A program made the position numbers and the translations under genes. The notes beneath the pieces are model-generated. The model was not told where the DNA came from, ran no database searches, and saw only the letters and a list, made by a program, of their open reading frames with translations. A stretch of 64,000 bases of DNA from Ananas comosus (lineage: Eukaryota > Streptophyta > Magnoliopsida > Poales > Bromeliaceae). Positions 1 to 11,330 of the stretch are shown here, piece by piece (the stretch's first letter is position 1; the number at the start of each line of letters is the position of its first letter). The stretch is taken from NCBI RefSeq assembly GCF_001540865.1, contig NC_033638.1, positions 5,345,849 to 5,409,848 on the forward strand, given 5' to 3'.

Positions 1-1463
1 AATATAGTAACTGTCTCAATGGCCTATCTCTATCTCGTCATATCTAAAATATGGAATATAGTAGATTTTCAGTGGCCTATCATCATGTCTCTAAGTTGAA
101 GTTCAACAATTTTCTAGTTCAAGTGCCCCTTTATGACACTTTTGCTTACTATGTCCCAATATGAATAATAAGTCTAAAAGCTTGTTATTCAAATCATTTT
201 CCACACAAGAAACATGATCTTACATCATTCAATAGAACATTAAACTCATGCATACTAGCAATGCATATGCTTCTGTCTACAACATAGAGTCAATTTTGTT
301 CATGATGCATAACATAGGGGTTTTAAGCGTTCTACAATTCATATAATTTTCATTTAACATGAATATACATGTAATTATAGTATACGAAAATATTTAACCA
401 CATAGGAGGCATTTCCTCCCATTTCAATGAAGCTAAACCCACCAAAGTCTTCGCGGCGTGTCATAACCTCCGACGAAGTTGCCCGCTACTCTCCTAGCAC
501 CCTAAAGGCATAGAAATGAGAGTTAAACGGACCTTACGAACAAAGTTAAGCTCAAACATTAAGCTATCTAAGCTAAGGTGAAGAAACCCACCGTACGCAA
601 AGGAATCTCTCTCGATCTCCAAAAGGGAGCTTGAGTCCTTCAAATCCAACCTAAATCAAAGTTCTAAACCAATCAATTTGGTTCTAGAAGCTACAAATCC
701 AAAATCCCCAATCCTAACCCTAAAATCCAAAATCTAGGGTTTCCACTGGCAAAATCTATCAAAACATGTATCAAAAGGAGAATACATGTTACTAACCTCT
801 CAAGACGCTCCAAATCAAGCTCAAAGTCCTCTAGGGTTGAAGTTTGATCCTCAATCAAGATCCAATCCCGAAATCCAAGCTTCTCCCATGGAGGAATCCA
901 ACAAGAAGCAAAGAAGAGCAAAGGGAAAAAGATCAAAACCCACAAAAATCCATCAAAAAATGGAAAAGAACTCAAGAGGGGGAGTTCTCACCTTGTTCTC
1001 CACTGGTCTAGGGCTCAAAACCTTGTCTAAAGGGGCTGGGGTAACATATATAGGTGTTGTAACAATTGCAAAAACAACCCTGCCCGAAAACTGCTCGCAC
1101 TGCACTGTGTACCGGTACACGGGCTCGCGTACCGGTACAACACCTGCGAAACAGCCAAACACGAGCCTCGGGTTTGCACGAAATCCGTCTGTGTACCGGT
1201 ACACCAGCCCCGTACCGGTACAACCATCAGCGCATACCGGTACAGCCATCAGCCCCGTACCGGTACACAGCCCTGCTGATGCTATCCGAGAGCTGACCAA
1301 AAATCCGAATTTTTGAATTTTGGTGCTAGGTTTTAAACCTCCAATCTCGGGGTTCGAACCATGGGTCGCAACACTGTCAACGACCCTCCACGAAGTGTGG
1401 AAAGGCTCAGAACACGAAACAAACACTCGAACCTTGCAATTTGAAAAGGTCCAGTGCGTCACA
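1..1463 (-). repeat. 3' LTR of the gypsy element (partial)
   Basis: The segment aligns with the distal 1.46 kb of the LTR at 6664-10216, apart from the TRIM insertion present only in that copy. It ends at ...GCGTCACA, the same terminus as position 10216. The start of this LTR, about 1.17 kb, is left of the window. The GC-rich part at 1107-1268 carries a cluster of TACCGGTA palindromes. The open frames seen here (for example 786-1316) have no recognisable protein. Confidence 0.9.
1107..1268. repeat. Cluster of GTACCGGTAC palindromes in the LTR
   Basis: Six copies of a self-complementary core (TACCGGTA, usually as GTACCGGTAC) occur within about 160 bp, separated by 10-60 bp of CAGC/ATCAGC-rich spacer. 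The same cluster with one fewer perfect copy is present in the other LTR at 9879-10021, and a related cluster occurs at 43337-43474. Function is unknown. Confidence 0.85.
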
Positions 1464-1476
1464 TTCACCCCTCCTA
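1464..1476 (-). other. Polypurine tract of the gypsy element
   Basis: On the minus strand the sequence immediately before the 3' LTR is TAGGAGGGGTGAA, a purine-rich tract directly abutting the LTR terminus. This is the expected position of the plus-strand primer of reverse transcription. Confidence 0.75.
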
Positions 1477-1515
1477 AAAAGGAGTTTCGTTCGCGAAACT
1501 CGAAAGCAACGTACC

Positions 1516-4500
1516 TCAAGACTCTATCTGAAAAAGATAAGGATAACGCTCAAGCAAGGCGCTCTCAAGCTCCCACGTGGCCTCTCGCTCCCCGTGGTTG
1601 CTCCAAAGGACCTTCACATACGGAATATCCCGATTCCGCAGCTTCTTCACCTTGCGAGCCAAAATCTTCACTAGTTGCTCCTCGAAGCTCAAATCCTCAG
1701 GCAGCTCCACTGGTAAAGCATCCAAAACGTGAGATGGATCATGAATGTATCTCTGAAGGACCGACACATGAAAGACGTTGTGCACGCCCGATAGATTCGG
1801 TGGTAGGGCAAGTCGATATGCTACCGGGCCTACACGTTCCAAAATCTCATACGGTCGAATGAAACGGGGGCTCAACTTACCCCGAATTCCGAATCTCTTA
1901 ATCTCTCTAGTCGGCGAGACTTTCAAGAAAACATAGTCTCCAACTTGAAACTCTAAGTCTCGCCGTCGACGGTCGGCGTAGCTCCTCTGTCTACTCTGCG
2001 CTGTCAAATGTCGCTCCCGAGCAATTCGAACTTTATCCTCAGCTTTCTGGAGCACATCTGGTCCCAAGGCCAATCTCTCGCCAACCTCACTCCAATGAAG
2101 TGGCGATCTACACTTCCGTCCATAAAGTGCTTTGAACGGTGCCATCTTGATGCTTGCTTGATAACTATTGTTATAAGCAAACTCCGCCATAGGTAGATGC
2201 TGCAACCATCCTCCCTAAAAGTTTATCACACAAGCTCGGAGCATATCCTCTAAAGTCTGTATGGTGAGCTCCGACTGCCCATCACTCTGAGGGTGGAAAG
2301 CAGTGCTAAAATCCAGTCGAGTGCCTAGGGCGTCCTGTAGACTCCTCCAAAAGTGAGACACAAACCGGGTGTCTCGATCTGATACAATCGACGTGGGCAC
2401 TCCATGAAGTCATACAATCTCATCAAGGTACACTTGTGCGAGCTTCTCCCCAGTCCAAGTAGTATGAATAGGTACAAAGTGCGCCGACTTCGTCAACCTA
2501 TCCACGATCACCCAAATAGCATCATGCCCGGCCTGAGAGCGGGGCGATCCAGTCACGAAATCTATGGTGATCTTCTCCCACTTCCACACGAGGATAGACA
2601 AATCTAAAGTTTTCCCGTGGGAACTCGGTGCTCAGCCTTTACTTGTTGGCAAGTTAGACAACGAGCTACAAACTCGCCAACATTCTTTTTCATCCCGGGC
2701 CACCAATAAAGCAACTTCAAGTCCTTGTACTTCTTGGTGCCTCCCGGATGTATAGTGTAGGGCGCTCGGTGCGCTTCTTGAAGAATATCCTCTTTAATTT
2801 CCAAATTCGCCTGTACACAAATCTGTCCACGGAAACGCATCAACCCTTGGTCATCCACAAGAAAATCGCCGGTGCAACCATTAACCATTTTACCTTTAAT
2901 CTTTTGCAACTCCATATTGGAAGTTTGCTTTTCTTTAATTCGATCGAAAAGTGTAGGTTGCACCACCAACGTCATCAACCTCAAAGGCGTGTCCGGAGTC
3001 ACTACCTCCAACTCCAACCGCTTCATCTGCTCGATCAACTGCGGTTGAGTCACAACATGCATCGCTAAGTTTTCTGTCGATTTCCTATTTAGCGCATCAG
3101 CCACCACGTTAACCTTGCCCGGGTGGTATAGAATCGTCAGGTCGTAATCCTTTAGCAGCTCCAACCACCTGCGCTGTCTCAAATTCAACTCCTTCTGAGT
3201 AAACAGGTATTTTAAGCTCTTGTAATCCGTGTATACTTCACATCGCTCGCCATAAAGATAGTGGCGCCATAGCTTCAATGCGAAAACTACGGCCGCCAAT
3301 TCCAAATCATGCGTCGGATAGTTCTTTTCATATTCCTTTAGTTGGCACGAAGCATACGCGATCACCTTGCCATCCTGTATCAACACACAACCTAATCTAT
3401 TAAGTGAAGCATCACTATAAACCACATACCCTGCTCCAGCCATTGGCAGGGTTAGGATCGGGGCGGTCGTCAATCTTTACTTCAACTCTTGGAAGCTTCT
3501 CTCGCATGTATCATTCCAAATGAACTTGACTCCTTTATGCGTGAGCCTCGTGAGGGGAGTAGACAGCTTGGCGAACCCCTCAACAAATCTCCGGTAGTAC
3601 CCGGCCAATCCAAAGAAACTCCGAATCTCCGTGACGCTCGTCGGTCTCGGCCAATCCTTGATTACTTCAATCTTCTTAGGATCCACAGCTATACCCGATC
3701 CTGAAATCAAATATCCAAGAAAAGCTACCTCTCGAAGTCAAAATTCGTACTTTTTCAGCTTGGCATAGAGCTCCCTTTCCCGAAGTACCTGAAGTACAAG
3801 CCTCAAATGTTCCTCGTGATCTGCATCACTTCGGGAATAAACTAAAATATCGTCGACAAACACCACAACGAATCTGTCTAGATATGGCTTAAAAATATGG
3901 TTCATTAGATTCATAAAAGCTGCCGGGGCATTAGTAAGCCCAAACGGCATAACAGTGAACTCATAATGTCTATACCGTGTTCTGAAAGCCGTCTTCGATA
4001 CATCCTCGGGTTTGATCTTTAACTGGTGGTATTCCGACAGCAAATCGATCTTAGAATACACACACGATCCCTGAAGCTAGTCAAACAAGTCGTCGATCCT
4101 CGGCAATGAATACTTATTCTTGATCGTGACTTTATTAAGTTCACGATAGTCTACGCATAGGCGAAGTGATCCGTCCTTTTTCTTGACGAACAAAACTGGT
4201 GCTCCCCAAGGTGAGACGCTCGGTTGAATGAAGCCTTTATCCAGAAGGTCATGTAATTGTGTCCTCAGCTCCTTCAGCTCCGCCGATGCCATCCTATAGG
4301 GTGCCTTCGAGATTGGAGTAGTCCCAGGGACGAGGTCTACCACAAACTCGATCTCCCTATCAGGTGGCATACCCGGTAGCTCAACTGGAAACACGTCACA
4401 AAACTCCCGCACCACCGGAATATCCTAAATCCTAGGGATATCACCCTCGCCCCTCAACACAACACTAGCCAAGTAGGCTATACAACCTCTGCCGATTAGC

Positions 4501-4958
4501 TGCCTAGCTCGAGACGAGCTGATCGTCATCGCAAAAAGCGAACTCTGGCATCCTCTAAATATCACCTCAACTTGCCCCGGTTCTCTAAAAGTAACCGTGC
4601 GATTCTTGCAATCAATCGTGGTGTAATACTTGGTTAACCAATCCATGCCTAAGACCACATCAAACTCCCCCAGCTTACGCAAGACTAGCAAGTCCACGGG
4701 CATAATCCAATCTCCTACCCGAATAGGGCAACTGGGGCAATACTCTCTAATATCCAAGGAGTGGTCGGGGACAACTACACGTCCCGGATGCAACAAAGAA
4801 AGCATAGGGATGCCATGCAACTCGGCAAACAGCCGATCTATGAATAAATGCGATGCACCGGTATCAAATAATGCACGAACTCTAATGCCATCAAGTAAAA
4901 TGATACCTGCGACCACATCCTCGGCTGCTGCCGCCTCCTCGGTCTGAGCGGCATACAT
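1516..4958 (-). pseudogene. Decayed gypsy pol: protease, RT, RNase H, integrase, chromodomain
   Basis: Read on the minus strand the protein segments run in family order. They are protease (ALFDTGASHLF, near 4860), RT ([13 protein letters not shown] near 4150; [11 protein letters not shown] near 3850), RNase H ([13 protein letters not shown] near 3410), integrase zinc finger (H..H..C..C ending CLTCQQVKA near 2630), integrase core ([28 protein letters not shown]), a GPVAYRL motif and a chromodomain-like tail (VLWSNHGEREATWE). In-frame stops lie at 4425, 4077, 3738, 3477, 2604, 2410 and 2215 (low coordinate of each codon); a 1-bp frameshift follows the stop at 2604. The catalytic RT FVDD is intact. 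The natural terminator is TGA at 1516-1518. Confidence 0.93.
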
Positions 4959-4997
4959 ACGCCCACTCGGGGCCTGTCGAGAACCCTCGCTCTGGCG

Positions 4998-6322
4998 CTA
5001 GACGGGTGGCCGCCCAGGCTAGTACTGCGCCGATGGATTCCCCTTGCTGGCGGCTGGTAGAGCCGGTGCCGATGCAGTCGATGGTGCCGGTGACGATCTC
5101 TTCGGGCACTCAGTCTGGAAGTGGCCCTCCTGGCCACACAAGTAGCACCTTCCGCCCCGCTGTGGACACTGTGGTGGAGTGTGAGGACCACCGCAGATCA
5201 TGCACTGGGGAGGTCGGCGTCGATCAGGACCTCCTCGCTGCGCTGTCGGGCCGCGCCCACGCTGCTGGCTCCTAGGGTGTTTCGGCGGCCTCCTAGAGTG
5301 CGTCTGGCTCGCATCCTCCACTGCAGGCCTCTTGGCCTTACTCCTGTCCAAGCCCTCTTGCCGCTCCTGCATCTCTGCCGTGCCGCTCTCCACGATGAGC
5401 GCGCGATCCACCACCTCCCGGTAGGTTTGGAGGTTAGAGGATTGCACGAACCGGAAGATCGACGGTCGCAACCCCCACTCGAAGATGCGGGCCTTGTCCT
5501 CGTCGTCCCGTACGACGAAAGACACGCAGTGAAGAAACCGAGAAAACTCCCTCTCCTACTCGGCCACAGTGCGATCTCCCTGGCGCAAGCTGCGCAGGTC
5601 CTGCTCCATCTTCCTCTTGACCCTGGTCGGGAAGTAGTGCGCCAACAGAAGCTCCTTAAACTTCTTCCATGTAATAGCCGCCAAATCGGTGCTGGGGTTC
5701 TCCTGAAGATCCAACCACCAGCGATAGGCCTCGCCGTCCAGATGGTGAGTGGCGAGCCAAACTCGATCTCTCTCCTCCACGAAGGTGTTGCGGAAGAGCT
5801 TCTCCATATGTATCAACCACTTTTCCACGATCCAATGGTGGACCTTCTCGCCGTCGAAGATCCGGGGACCGCACCTCCTGAACTCGTTGAGGCGCTCCAT
5901 CAGTCGGTCCCGCTCCGCCCCCTCAACCATCATGGGGAAAACATCTCCAATCGGGGGTGCCTGAATAGGTGGCACCGCAAAACCCTCCTCCTGAGGCGCG
6001 GCCACGGACGCCGTACGCGACGAGCTGGGCGCAGGGGACGGCGCTCTCTGCGCGACGTCCACAACTGGTGCTGGCGGTGTAGGGGCCTGGGTCTCCCTGG
6101 AAGCTGCCGCCTGCTGCAGAAGAAGGTCCTCCAGGCGCTTTATCCCCGCCTCCTGTCGGCGTGCCGCATCGGCCTGCTGTTGGGCTGCCGCCGCCTGCTA
6201 AGCCACGAGATCAGTAAGGGTCGCAAGCTGGCTCCTCAACTCACAGAGGTAGCGGAGGTCTCGACCTCCTCCAGGTTTGCCGCATTATCAGCTCCAGCAG
6301 ATTGAGAGCGTGTAATCGGCAT
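4998..6322 (-). pseudogene. Decayed gypsy gag with two CCHC zinc knuckles
   Basis: The likely start is the ATG at 6322-6320, which opens with MPITRSQSAG, the usual beginning of gag in this group. That frame soon stops, and the rest continues in another frame from about 6062, so a frameshift lies between. The capsid-like part includes GEAYRWWLDL and FKELLLAHYFP; the nucleocapsid part has two knuckles (CMICGGPHTPPQC and CYLCGQEGHFQTEC). In-frame TAG codons occur at 5556-5558, 5019-5021 and 4998-5000. A 394-aa open frame on the opposite strand here is only an antisense shadow. Confidence 0.88.
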
Positions 6323-6643
6323 CGTCACTACAACATCATAAAAGCGTAAGTTAGTAAAACCCACTCTATCGCATCCCCGCTCAAATAGACAATGCCCAAA
6401 TCATGCGAAAGTAACGAAATGTTCTTCACCACTAACTCCCGATGTTATATTGTCGGCCGCCAACTTAACCCTCCGCGAAGTTAGGAGCTATACACTTCAA
6501 TCAACTCTAACTTTTTAGAGTTACCAAGATACCTAATCATGATACTTTCGCTCACAAGTCAAATAGACCTCGACTCTTACGAGCCTATTTCCTATAGTCC
6601 AACCGGCCTAAGGTTTACTAGATCTCCTAAGACTCAACCCTGG

Positions 6644-6655
6644 GCTCTGATACCA
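6644..6655 (-). other. Primer binding site (initiator Met-tRNA) of the gypsy element
   Basis: The minus strand reads TGGTATCAGAGC, complementary to the 3' end of plant initiator tRNA-Met, eight bases inside the LTR terminus at 6664. Together with the purine tract at 1464 it fixes the minus orientation. Confidence 0.9.
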
Positions 6656-8007
6656 AATTAATCTGTCACATTCCGGGGCTCAGCGGAAGCCCGCCCGGCA
6701 CGTGCACAGACCCGCCATATGTTTAAAACATATAAGACGTCTAAAACAAAACGATAAATGAGACAATAAAAGAAAACAACTAGAAGTATCAGAGCAATAT
6801 ATATCATCTATGGATTAAAGCAATGTGAAGAGTAGAGAGCTAAAATCACTAAATAAACTATAAAGTAGTACAACCAAAGATCCAATTACAAGAACTAAAA
6901 GAATACATAGGTGGTCTCTATACATGGTAAACAAAATCTCTCGCTCTCCTAAAACATAAAAAGAGGAAAAACCACCTAAGAGTAATAGTAAGTCCTCGCT
7001 ATCTAGCTAGCGATCCCCTTGCCGCGGTCCTGTGCCTCCGCCGGTGCAGAGAGCTCTGAAAAGAAAACATAAAACAGAGGGCGTGAGAACTATTAATTAA
7101 TAGTTCTCAGTGGGCAATTACTGACTTCAGTGAAATGCACCACTAGGCCCAAACTGAGCAAGTAAGGTAAGTAAGGCAGGTAAGAATAATATGAACAAAT
7201 AACTCACTGAAATGGAACTCAATATAGCATGAAGTCACTACTTTCATCAGTAATATTCTACCACGTGATCTCTACTTAGCATGGATTTGCATAAGTAATA
7301 ATCTATCACATGATCTCTACTTAGCATGAATTTGCATAAGTAAGAAAGCAACTACTACAAGTATGTGCACGAGAGTATCCAACATGTAAATGCATAAGTA
7401 TGCAACTAACCCAATATCCACAATGAAAATAGTAAAGATGTCATTGTTTACTATTCTATTCAATGTCCAAAAAGGTACAATATATCACCAGTAACCCAAT
7501 CCTGTGGAAGCTACCCGTAGGTAGTCCGGCCTGCGCCGTGCCAACAATGGCCCCGTGGTAGTCAACATCCCCACTCTAGGAATGAGCCTCCCCCACGGCA
7601 TCCCATTTTGGCGCCCAATCCCGCACGGGCGAGCATATGTCGCGATGGCTATCTCCGGAGTGCCGACTTGTAGGGAGCGACCCTCACAAGTATGTGCGAA
7701 TGAGCACAATGACATGCAAGCGAATAGTCCGTCTCAGGTCCAGTGGTTCATCACTGTTTCATCGGATCTAAAATTCGGAATACAGGCACATGTCCCAAAG
7801 GCCTGCCTCTATGTCATCGTGTCTAAAACACGGATATAGTAACTGTCTCAATGGCCCATCTCTATGTCGTCATGTCTAAAATATGTGATATAGTAGATTT
7901 TCAGTGGCCTATCATCATGTCTCTAAGTTGAAGTTCAATAGTAATTTTCTAGTTCAAGTGCCCCTTTATGACACTTTTGCTTACTATGTCCCAATATGAA
8001 TAATAAG

Positions 8008-8941
8008 TGACACCCCAATAGTCCCACATTGGATGGGAATGGGGTTGTCATTGTCTTTATAAAAGAGCACTTAGACACTAGTAATAAATAACTGGACAGT
8101 TTAAGCATTGTTGGCGCGGTGTTGGGCCCAACGATTATTATGCTAGTTGTGCTGGCCATCGTTACATTTGGTATCAGAGCCGGTTCACCAGCTGGACATG
8201 TGTGGCGAGTCTCGGCTGAGCCAGGGTCTGGATGACGGGCTAGCGAGACGAGTCTCACATCGCCTGGTGATCTTGGGCTGTGTGTGTGTTTGGACTGACG
8301 AGGACGTTAGGGCCTTAACGGGGGGAGTCTGTGACACCCCAATAATCCCACATCGGATGGGAATCGGGTTGTCATTGGGTTTATAAGAGACTTTGACACT
8401 AGTAATAATAACTGGGCTTAAGCATTTTGGGCTGATGGTTTGGGCCCAACGAGTTATTATTGCTCGTGGGCTGGGTCGTTACATTTCTGTGACACCCCAA
8501 TAATCCCACATCGGATGGGAATGAGATTGTCATTGGGTTTATAAGAGACTTAGACACTAGTAATAATAACTAGGCTTAAGCATTTTGGGCTGGTGGTTTG
8601 GGTCCAACGAGTTATTGTTGCTAGTGGGCTGGGGTCGTTACATTTGGTATCAGAGCCGGTTCACCAGCTGGACATGTGTGGCGAGTCTCGGCTGAGCCAG
8701 GGTCTGGATGACGGGCTAGCGAGACGAGTCTTACATCGCCTGGTGATCTTGGGCTGTGTGTGTGATTGGACTGACGAGGACGTCAGGGCCTTAACGAGGG
8801 GAGTCTGTGAATCGGATGGGAATGGGGTTGTTATTGTCTTTATAAGAGACTTAGACACTAGTAATAATAACTGCACTTAAGCATTTTGGGCCGGTGGTTG
8901 GGCCCAACGAGTTATTATTGCTAGTGGGCTGAGTCGTTACA
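8008..8941 (+). mobile_element. Tandem TRIM array (four LTRs, two internal regions) nested in the gypsy LTR
   Basis: Four copies of a 134-159 bp LTR (8008-8166, 8332-8483, 8490-8642, 8808-8941) start TGACACCCCAATA and end CGTTACA. LTRs 1 and 3 are followed by TTTGGTATCAGAGCC, a Met-tRNA primer site, then about 165 bp of non-coding internal DNA ending in a G-rich purine tract (GGGGGGAGTCTG or GAGGGGAGTCTG) before LTRs 2 and 4. LTRs 2 and 3 are separated by only six bases, TTTCTG. LTR 4 lacks about 17 bp near its start. The array is flanked by the 6-bp duplication AATAAG (8002-8007 and 8942-8947). No coding capacity is present; mobilisation would have depended on another element's proteins. Confidence 0.9.
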
Positions 8942-9878
8942 AATAAGTCTAAGCTTGTTATTCAAATCATTTTCCACACAAGAAACATGATCTTACATCA
9001 TTCAATAGAACATTAAACTCATGCATACTAACAATGCATATGCTTATGTCTACAACATAGAGTCAATTTTGTTCATGATGCATAACATAGGGGTTTTAAG
9101 CGTTCTACAATTTATATAATTTTCATTTAACATGAATATGCATGTAATTATAGTATACGAAAATATTTAACCACATAGGAGGCATTTCCTCCCATTTCAA
9201 TGAAGCCAAACCCACCAAAGTCTTCGCGGCGTGTCGTAACCTCCGACGAAGTTGTCCGCTACTCTCCTAGCACCCTAAAGGCATAGAAATGAGAGTTAAA
9301 CGGACCTTACGAACAAAGTTAAGCTCAAACATTAAGCTATCTAAGCTAAGGTGAAGAAACCCACCGTACGCGAAGGAATCTCTCTCGATCTCCAAAAGGG
9401 AGCTTGAGTTCTTCAAATCCAACCTAAATCAAAGTTCTAAACCAATCAATTTGGTTCTAGAAGCTACAAATCTAAAATCCCCAATCCTAACCCTAAAATC
9501 CAAAATCTAGGGTTTCCTCTAGCAAAATCCATCAAAACATGTATCAAAAGGAGAATATATGTTACTAACCTCTCAAAACGCTCCAAATCAAGCTCAAAGC
9601 CCTCTAGGGTTGAAGTTTGATCCTCAATCAAGCTCCAATCCTGAAATCCAAGCTTCTCCTATAGAGGAATCCAACAAGAAGCAAAGAAGAGCAAAGGGGA
9701 GGAGATCAAAACCCACAAAAATTCATTAAAAAATGGAAAAGAACTCAAGAGGGGGAGTTCTCACCTTGTTCTCCACTGGTCGAGGCTCAAAACCCTGTCT
9801 AAGGGGGCTGGGGTAACATATATAGGTGTTGTAATAATTACAAAAACACCCCTGCCTGAAAACTGCTCGCACTGCACT

Positions 9879-10021
9879 GTGTACCGGTACACGGGCTCGC
9901 GTACCGGTACAACACCTGCGAAACAGCCAAACTCGAGCCTCGGGTTTGCACAAAATTCGTCTGCGTACCGATACAGCCATCAGCGCGTACCGGTACAGCC
10001 ATCAGCCCCGTACCGGTACAC
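9879..10021. repeat. GTACCGGTAC palindrome cluster, second LTR copy
   Basis: It is equivalent to the cluster at 1107-1268. Here about 30 bp including one palindrome is missing and one core has mutated (TACCGATA), so the clusters have begun to diverge between the two LTRs. Confidence 0.85.
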
Positions 10022-10216
10022 AGCCCTGCTAATGCTACCCGAGAGCTGACAAAAAATCTGACTTTTCAGATTTTGGTGCTAGGTTTTAAACCTCCAATCT
10101 CGGAGTTCGAACCATGGGTCGGAACACTGTCAACGACCCTCCACGAAGTGTGGAAAGGCTCAGAACACGAAACAAACACTCGAACCTTACAATTTGCAAA
10201 GGTCCAGTGCGTCACA

Positions 10217-10640
10217 CTTAAATTGCAATTTAAATTCATAAATTTAATCTAAATTTTGAATAAAATTTGAATAAAAATTTAAATTTTAAATTAAAATTAA
10301 AATTTAAATTAGATTCAAAATGCTTGATTGAATTTTAATTTTTAATTTAAGTTCAATTAAAATTTAAATTTATAAATATAATTTTTAAATTTAATCTTAT
10401 GTTTTAATTAAAAGAATAAGCTTTGAAAAGTTAAATTTAATCTGAACAAATCTATTCCGTTCGGATTTAATTTTCAATCCGACCTCCTAAGTCGGATTGA
10501 AGAAAGCAGTAATTGGGAGGATTCCTATTCACCCGGAAATCGGAATCGGAATGGAAATCCCGCATACCAAACACGGACAAACGGATTCGTCCATTCCGAT
10601 TCCGATTCTGGAGTGAAAAATAGGCGAACCAAACATGCCC
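10217..10640. other. AT-rich segment ending in a Tourist-like terminus
   Basis: The stretch is dominated by AAATTTAAAT-type sequence, followed by a GATTCCGATTCC-rich part and the end GGCGAACCAAACATGCCC, which resembles the terminal repeats of the PIF/Harbinger-type MITEs elsewhere in the window (for example 19149). The opposite end is missing because the gypsy LTR abuts it at 10216. It may be a MITE into which the gypsy element inserted. Confidence 0.5.
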
Positions 10641-10726
10641 TGAATGTATTAGTTATTTTACACAATTTTGTATTGGATATCTTTTTACCTTTTTTTTATT
10701 GTTAATTAATTGTGTTATTTTGACTC

Positions 10727-11330
10727 AGGTAACTGACCTCAATTTAGTGCGGTTGTTCTACGTTTATTTACTGTTGTCTTACTCTGTTTTACTGTATATC
10801 TTAATGCAACTCTATGCTCCTGAAAAGATATAATATATTGTCTATTTTTATGTTGCTTTTACTTTGTATGTACTTTAATTAGATTTTTATTGTCTATTAG
10901 GATTTTCTAAATATGTACATGTTTTTTTTTCAGTAAACTGGCTATGATTTAATGCAGTTGTTCTACATCTGTTTACTATTGCCTTACTTCCGTACTGCTG
11001 TAAGCACTAATACAATTTTGTGCTCCTGAAAAGATTGAATATATTTCCTTTTTTATACTATTTTTTTACTTTTGATGTGCTTTAATTAGAAACTTTATTG
11101 TCTATTTTAATTACCGATATTCTTTTCTTTACATGAAGCTGACGATGATTTTGTACGATTGTTTTCGTCTGTTTGTTGTTTTCTTATTTCCATGCTACCG
11201 TAAGTCTTAAAACAACTTTGTGATCCTCTAAATTCTTAATTTTATTAGTTTTATGGTAAAATGAAAAGATTGAATATATTATTTTTTTTTTGCACTACTT
11301 TTGCTTTGCATGTCCACATTACCTATTTTT
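10727..11330. repeat. Three degenerate tandem units of about 200 bp
   Basis: Units start near 10727, 10931 and 11131. Each repeats the same order of motifs: GTTGTTCTAC-like, a TGTTTACTGTTG-like stretch, TGTGCTCCTGAAAAGAT, AATATATT, then ACTTTAATTAGA. Copies are diverged but collinear. No coding potential is seen. Confidence 0.7.

Larger units (their letters stand above)
1..10216 (-). mobile_element. Ty3/gypsy chromovirus (Del/Tekay-like), decayed, 3' LTR truncated by window edge
   Basis: An LTR retrotransposon read on the minus strand. The segment 1-1463 is repeated at about 7830-10216 at high identity (by eye most differences are transitions), giving the two LTRs. Between them, in order on the minus strand, lie a Met-tRNA primer site, gag with two CCHC knuckles, aspartic protease (DTGAS), reverse transcriptase (FVDD), RNase H, integrase (HHCC core, GPY/F-like motif), a C-terminal chromodomain-like segment and a purine tract. 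PR-RT-RH-INT order plus the chromodomain place it in the chromoviruses; LTRs of about 2.6 kb fit the Del/Tekay lineage. It cannot encode functional proteins now, because at least ten in-frame stops and two frameshifts interrupt it. The flank after 10216 begins CTTAA, but the matching target duplication lies outside the window. Confidence 0.93.
6664..10216 (-). repeat. 5' LTR of the gypsy element, interrupted by a TRIM array
   Basis: It begins TGTCACATTCC and ends GCGTCACA on the plus strand, so both ends carry the TG/CA signature. Removing the nested insertion at 8008-8941 leaves about 2.62 kb, very long for a plant LTR and typical of Del/Tekay elements. The section 7830-10216 matches positions 1-1463. 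The paired LTR lacks the insertion, which proves that the TRIM array arrived after the gypsy element. Confidence 0.9.

Noticed and set aside
786..1316. 176-aa frame, and its antisense partners, in the gypsy LTR
   Set aside because: It lies wholly in a repeated LTR with palindromic spacers, has no known domain, and is interrupted in the other LTR copy.
5121..6305. 394-aa open frame on the plus strand
   Set aside because: It is antisense to gag of the gypsy element. The composition is Leu/Arg-rich shadow sequence of a GC-rich coding frame, with no family motif.
6644..6655. tRNA-like stretches at this and other GGTATCAGA sites considered as tRNA genes
   Set aside because: Only the complement of the tRNA 3' end is present. 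There is no cloverleaf; all are retrotransposon primer sites.
8147..8880. Two similar frames (8147-8386 and 8593-8880) that look like a small duplicated gene
   Set aside because: They are the two internal regions of the TRIM array. Similarity reflects the repeat, and the frames run through the primer site and into the LTR.
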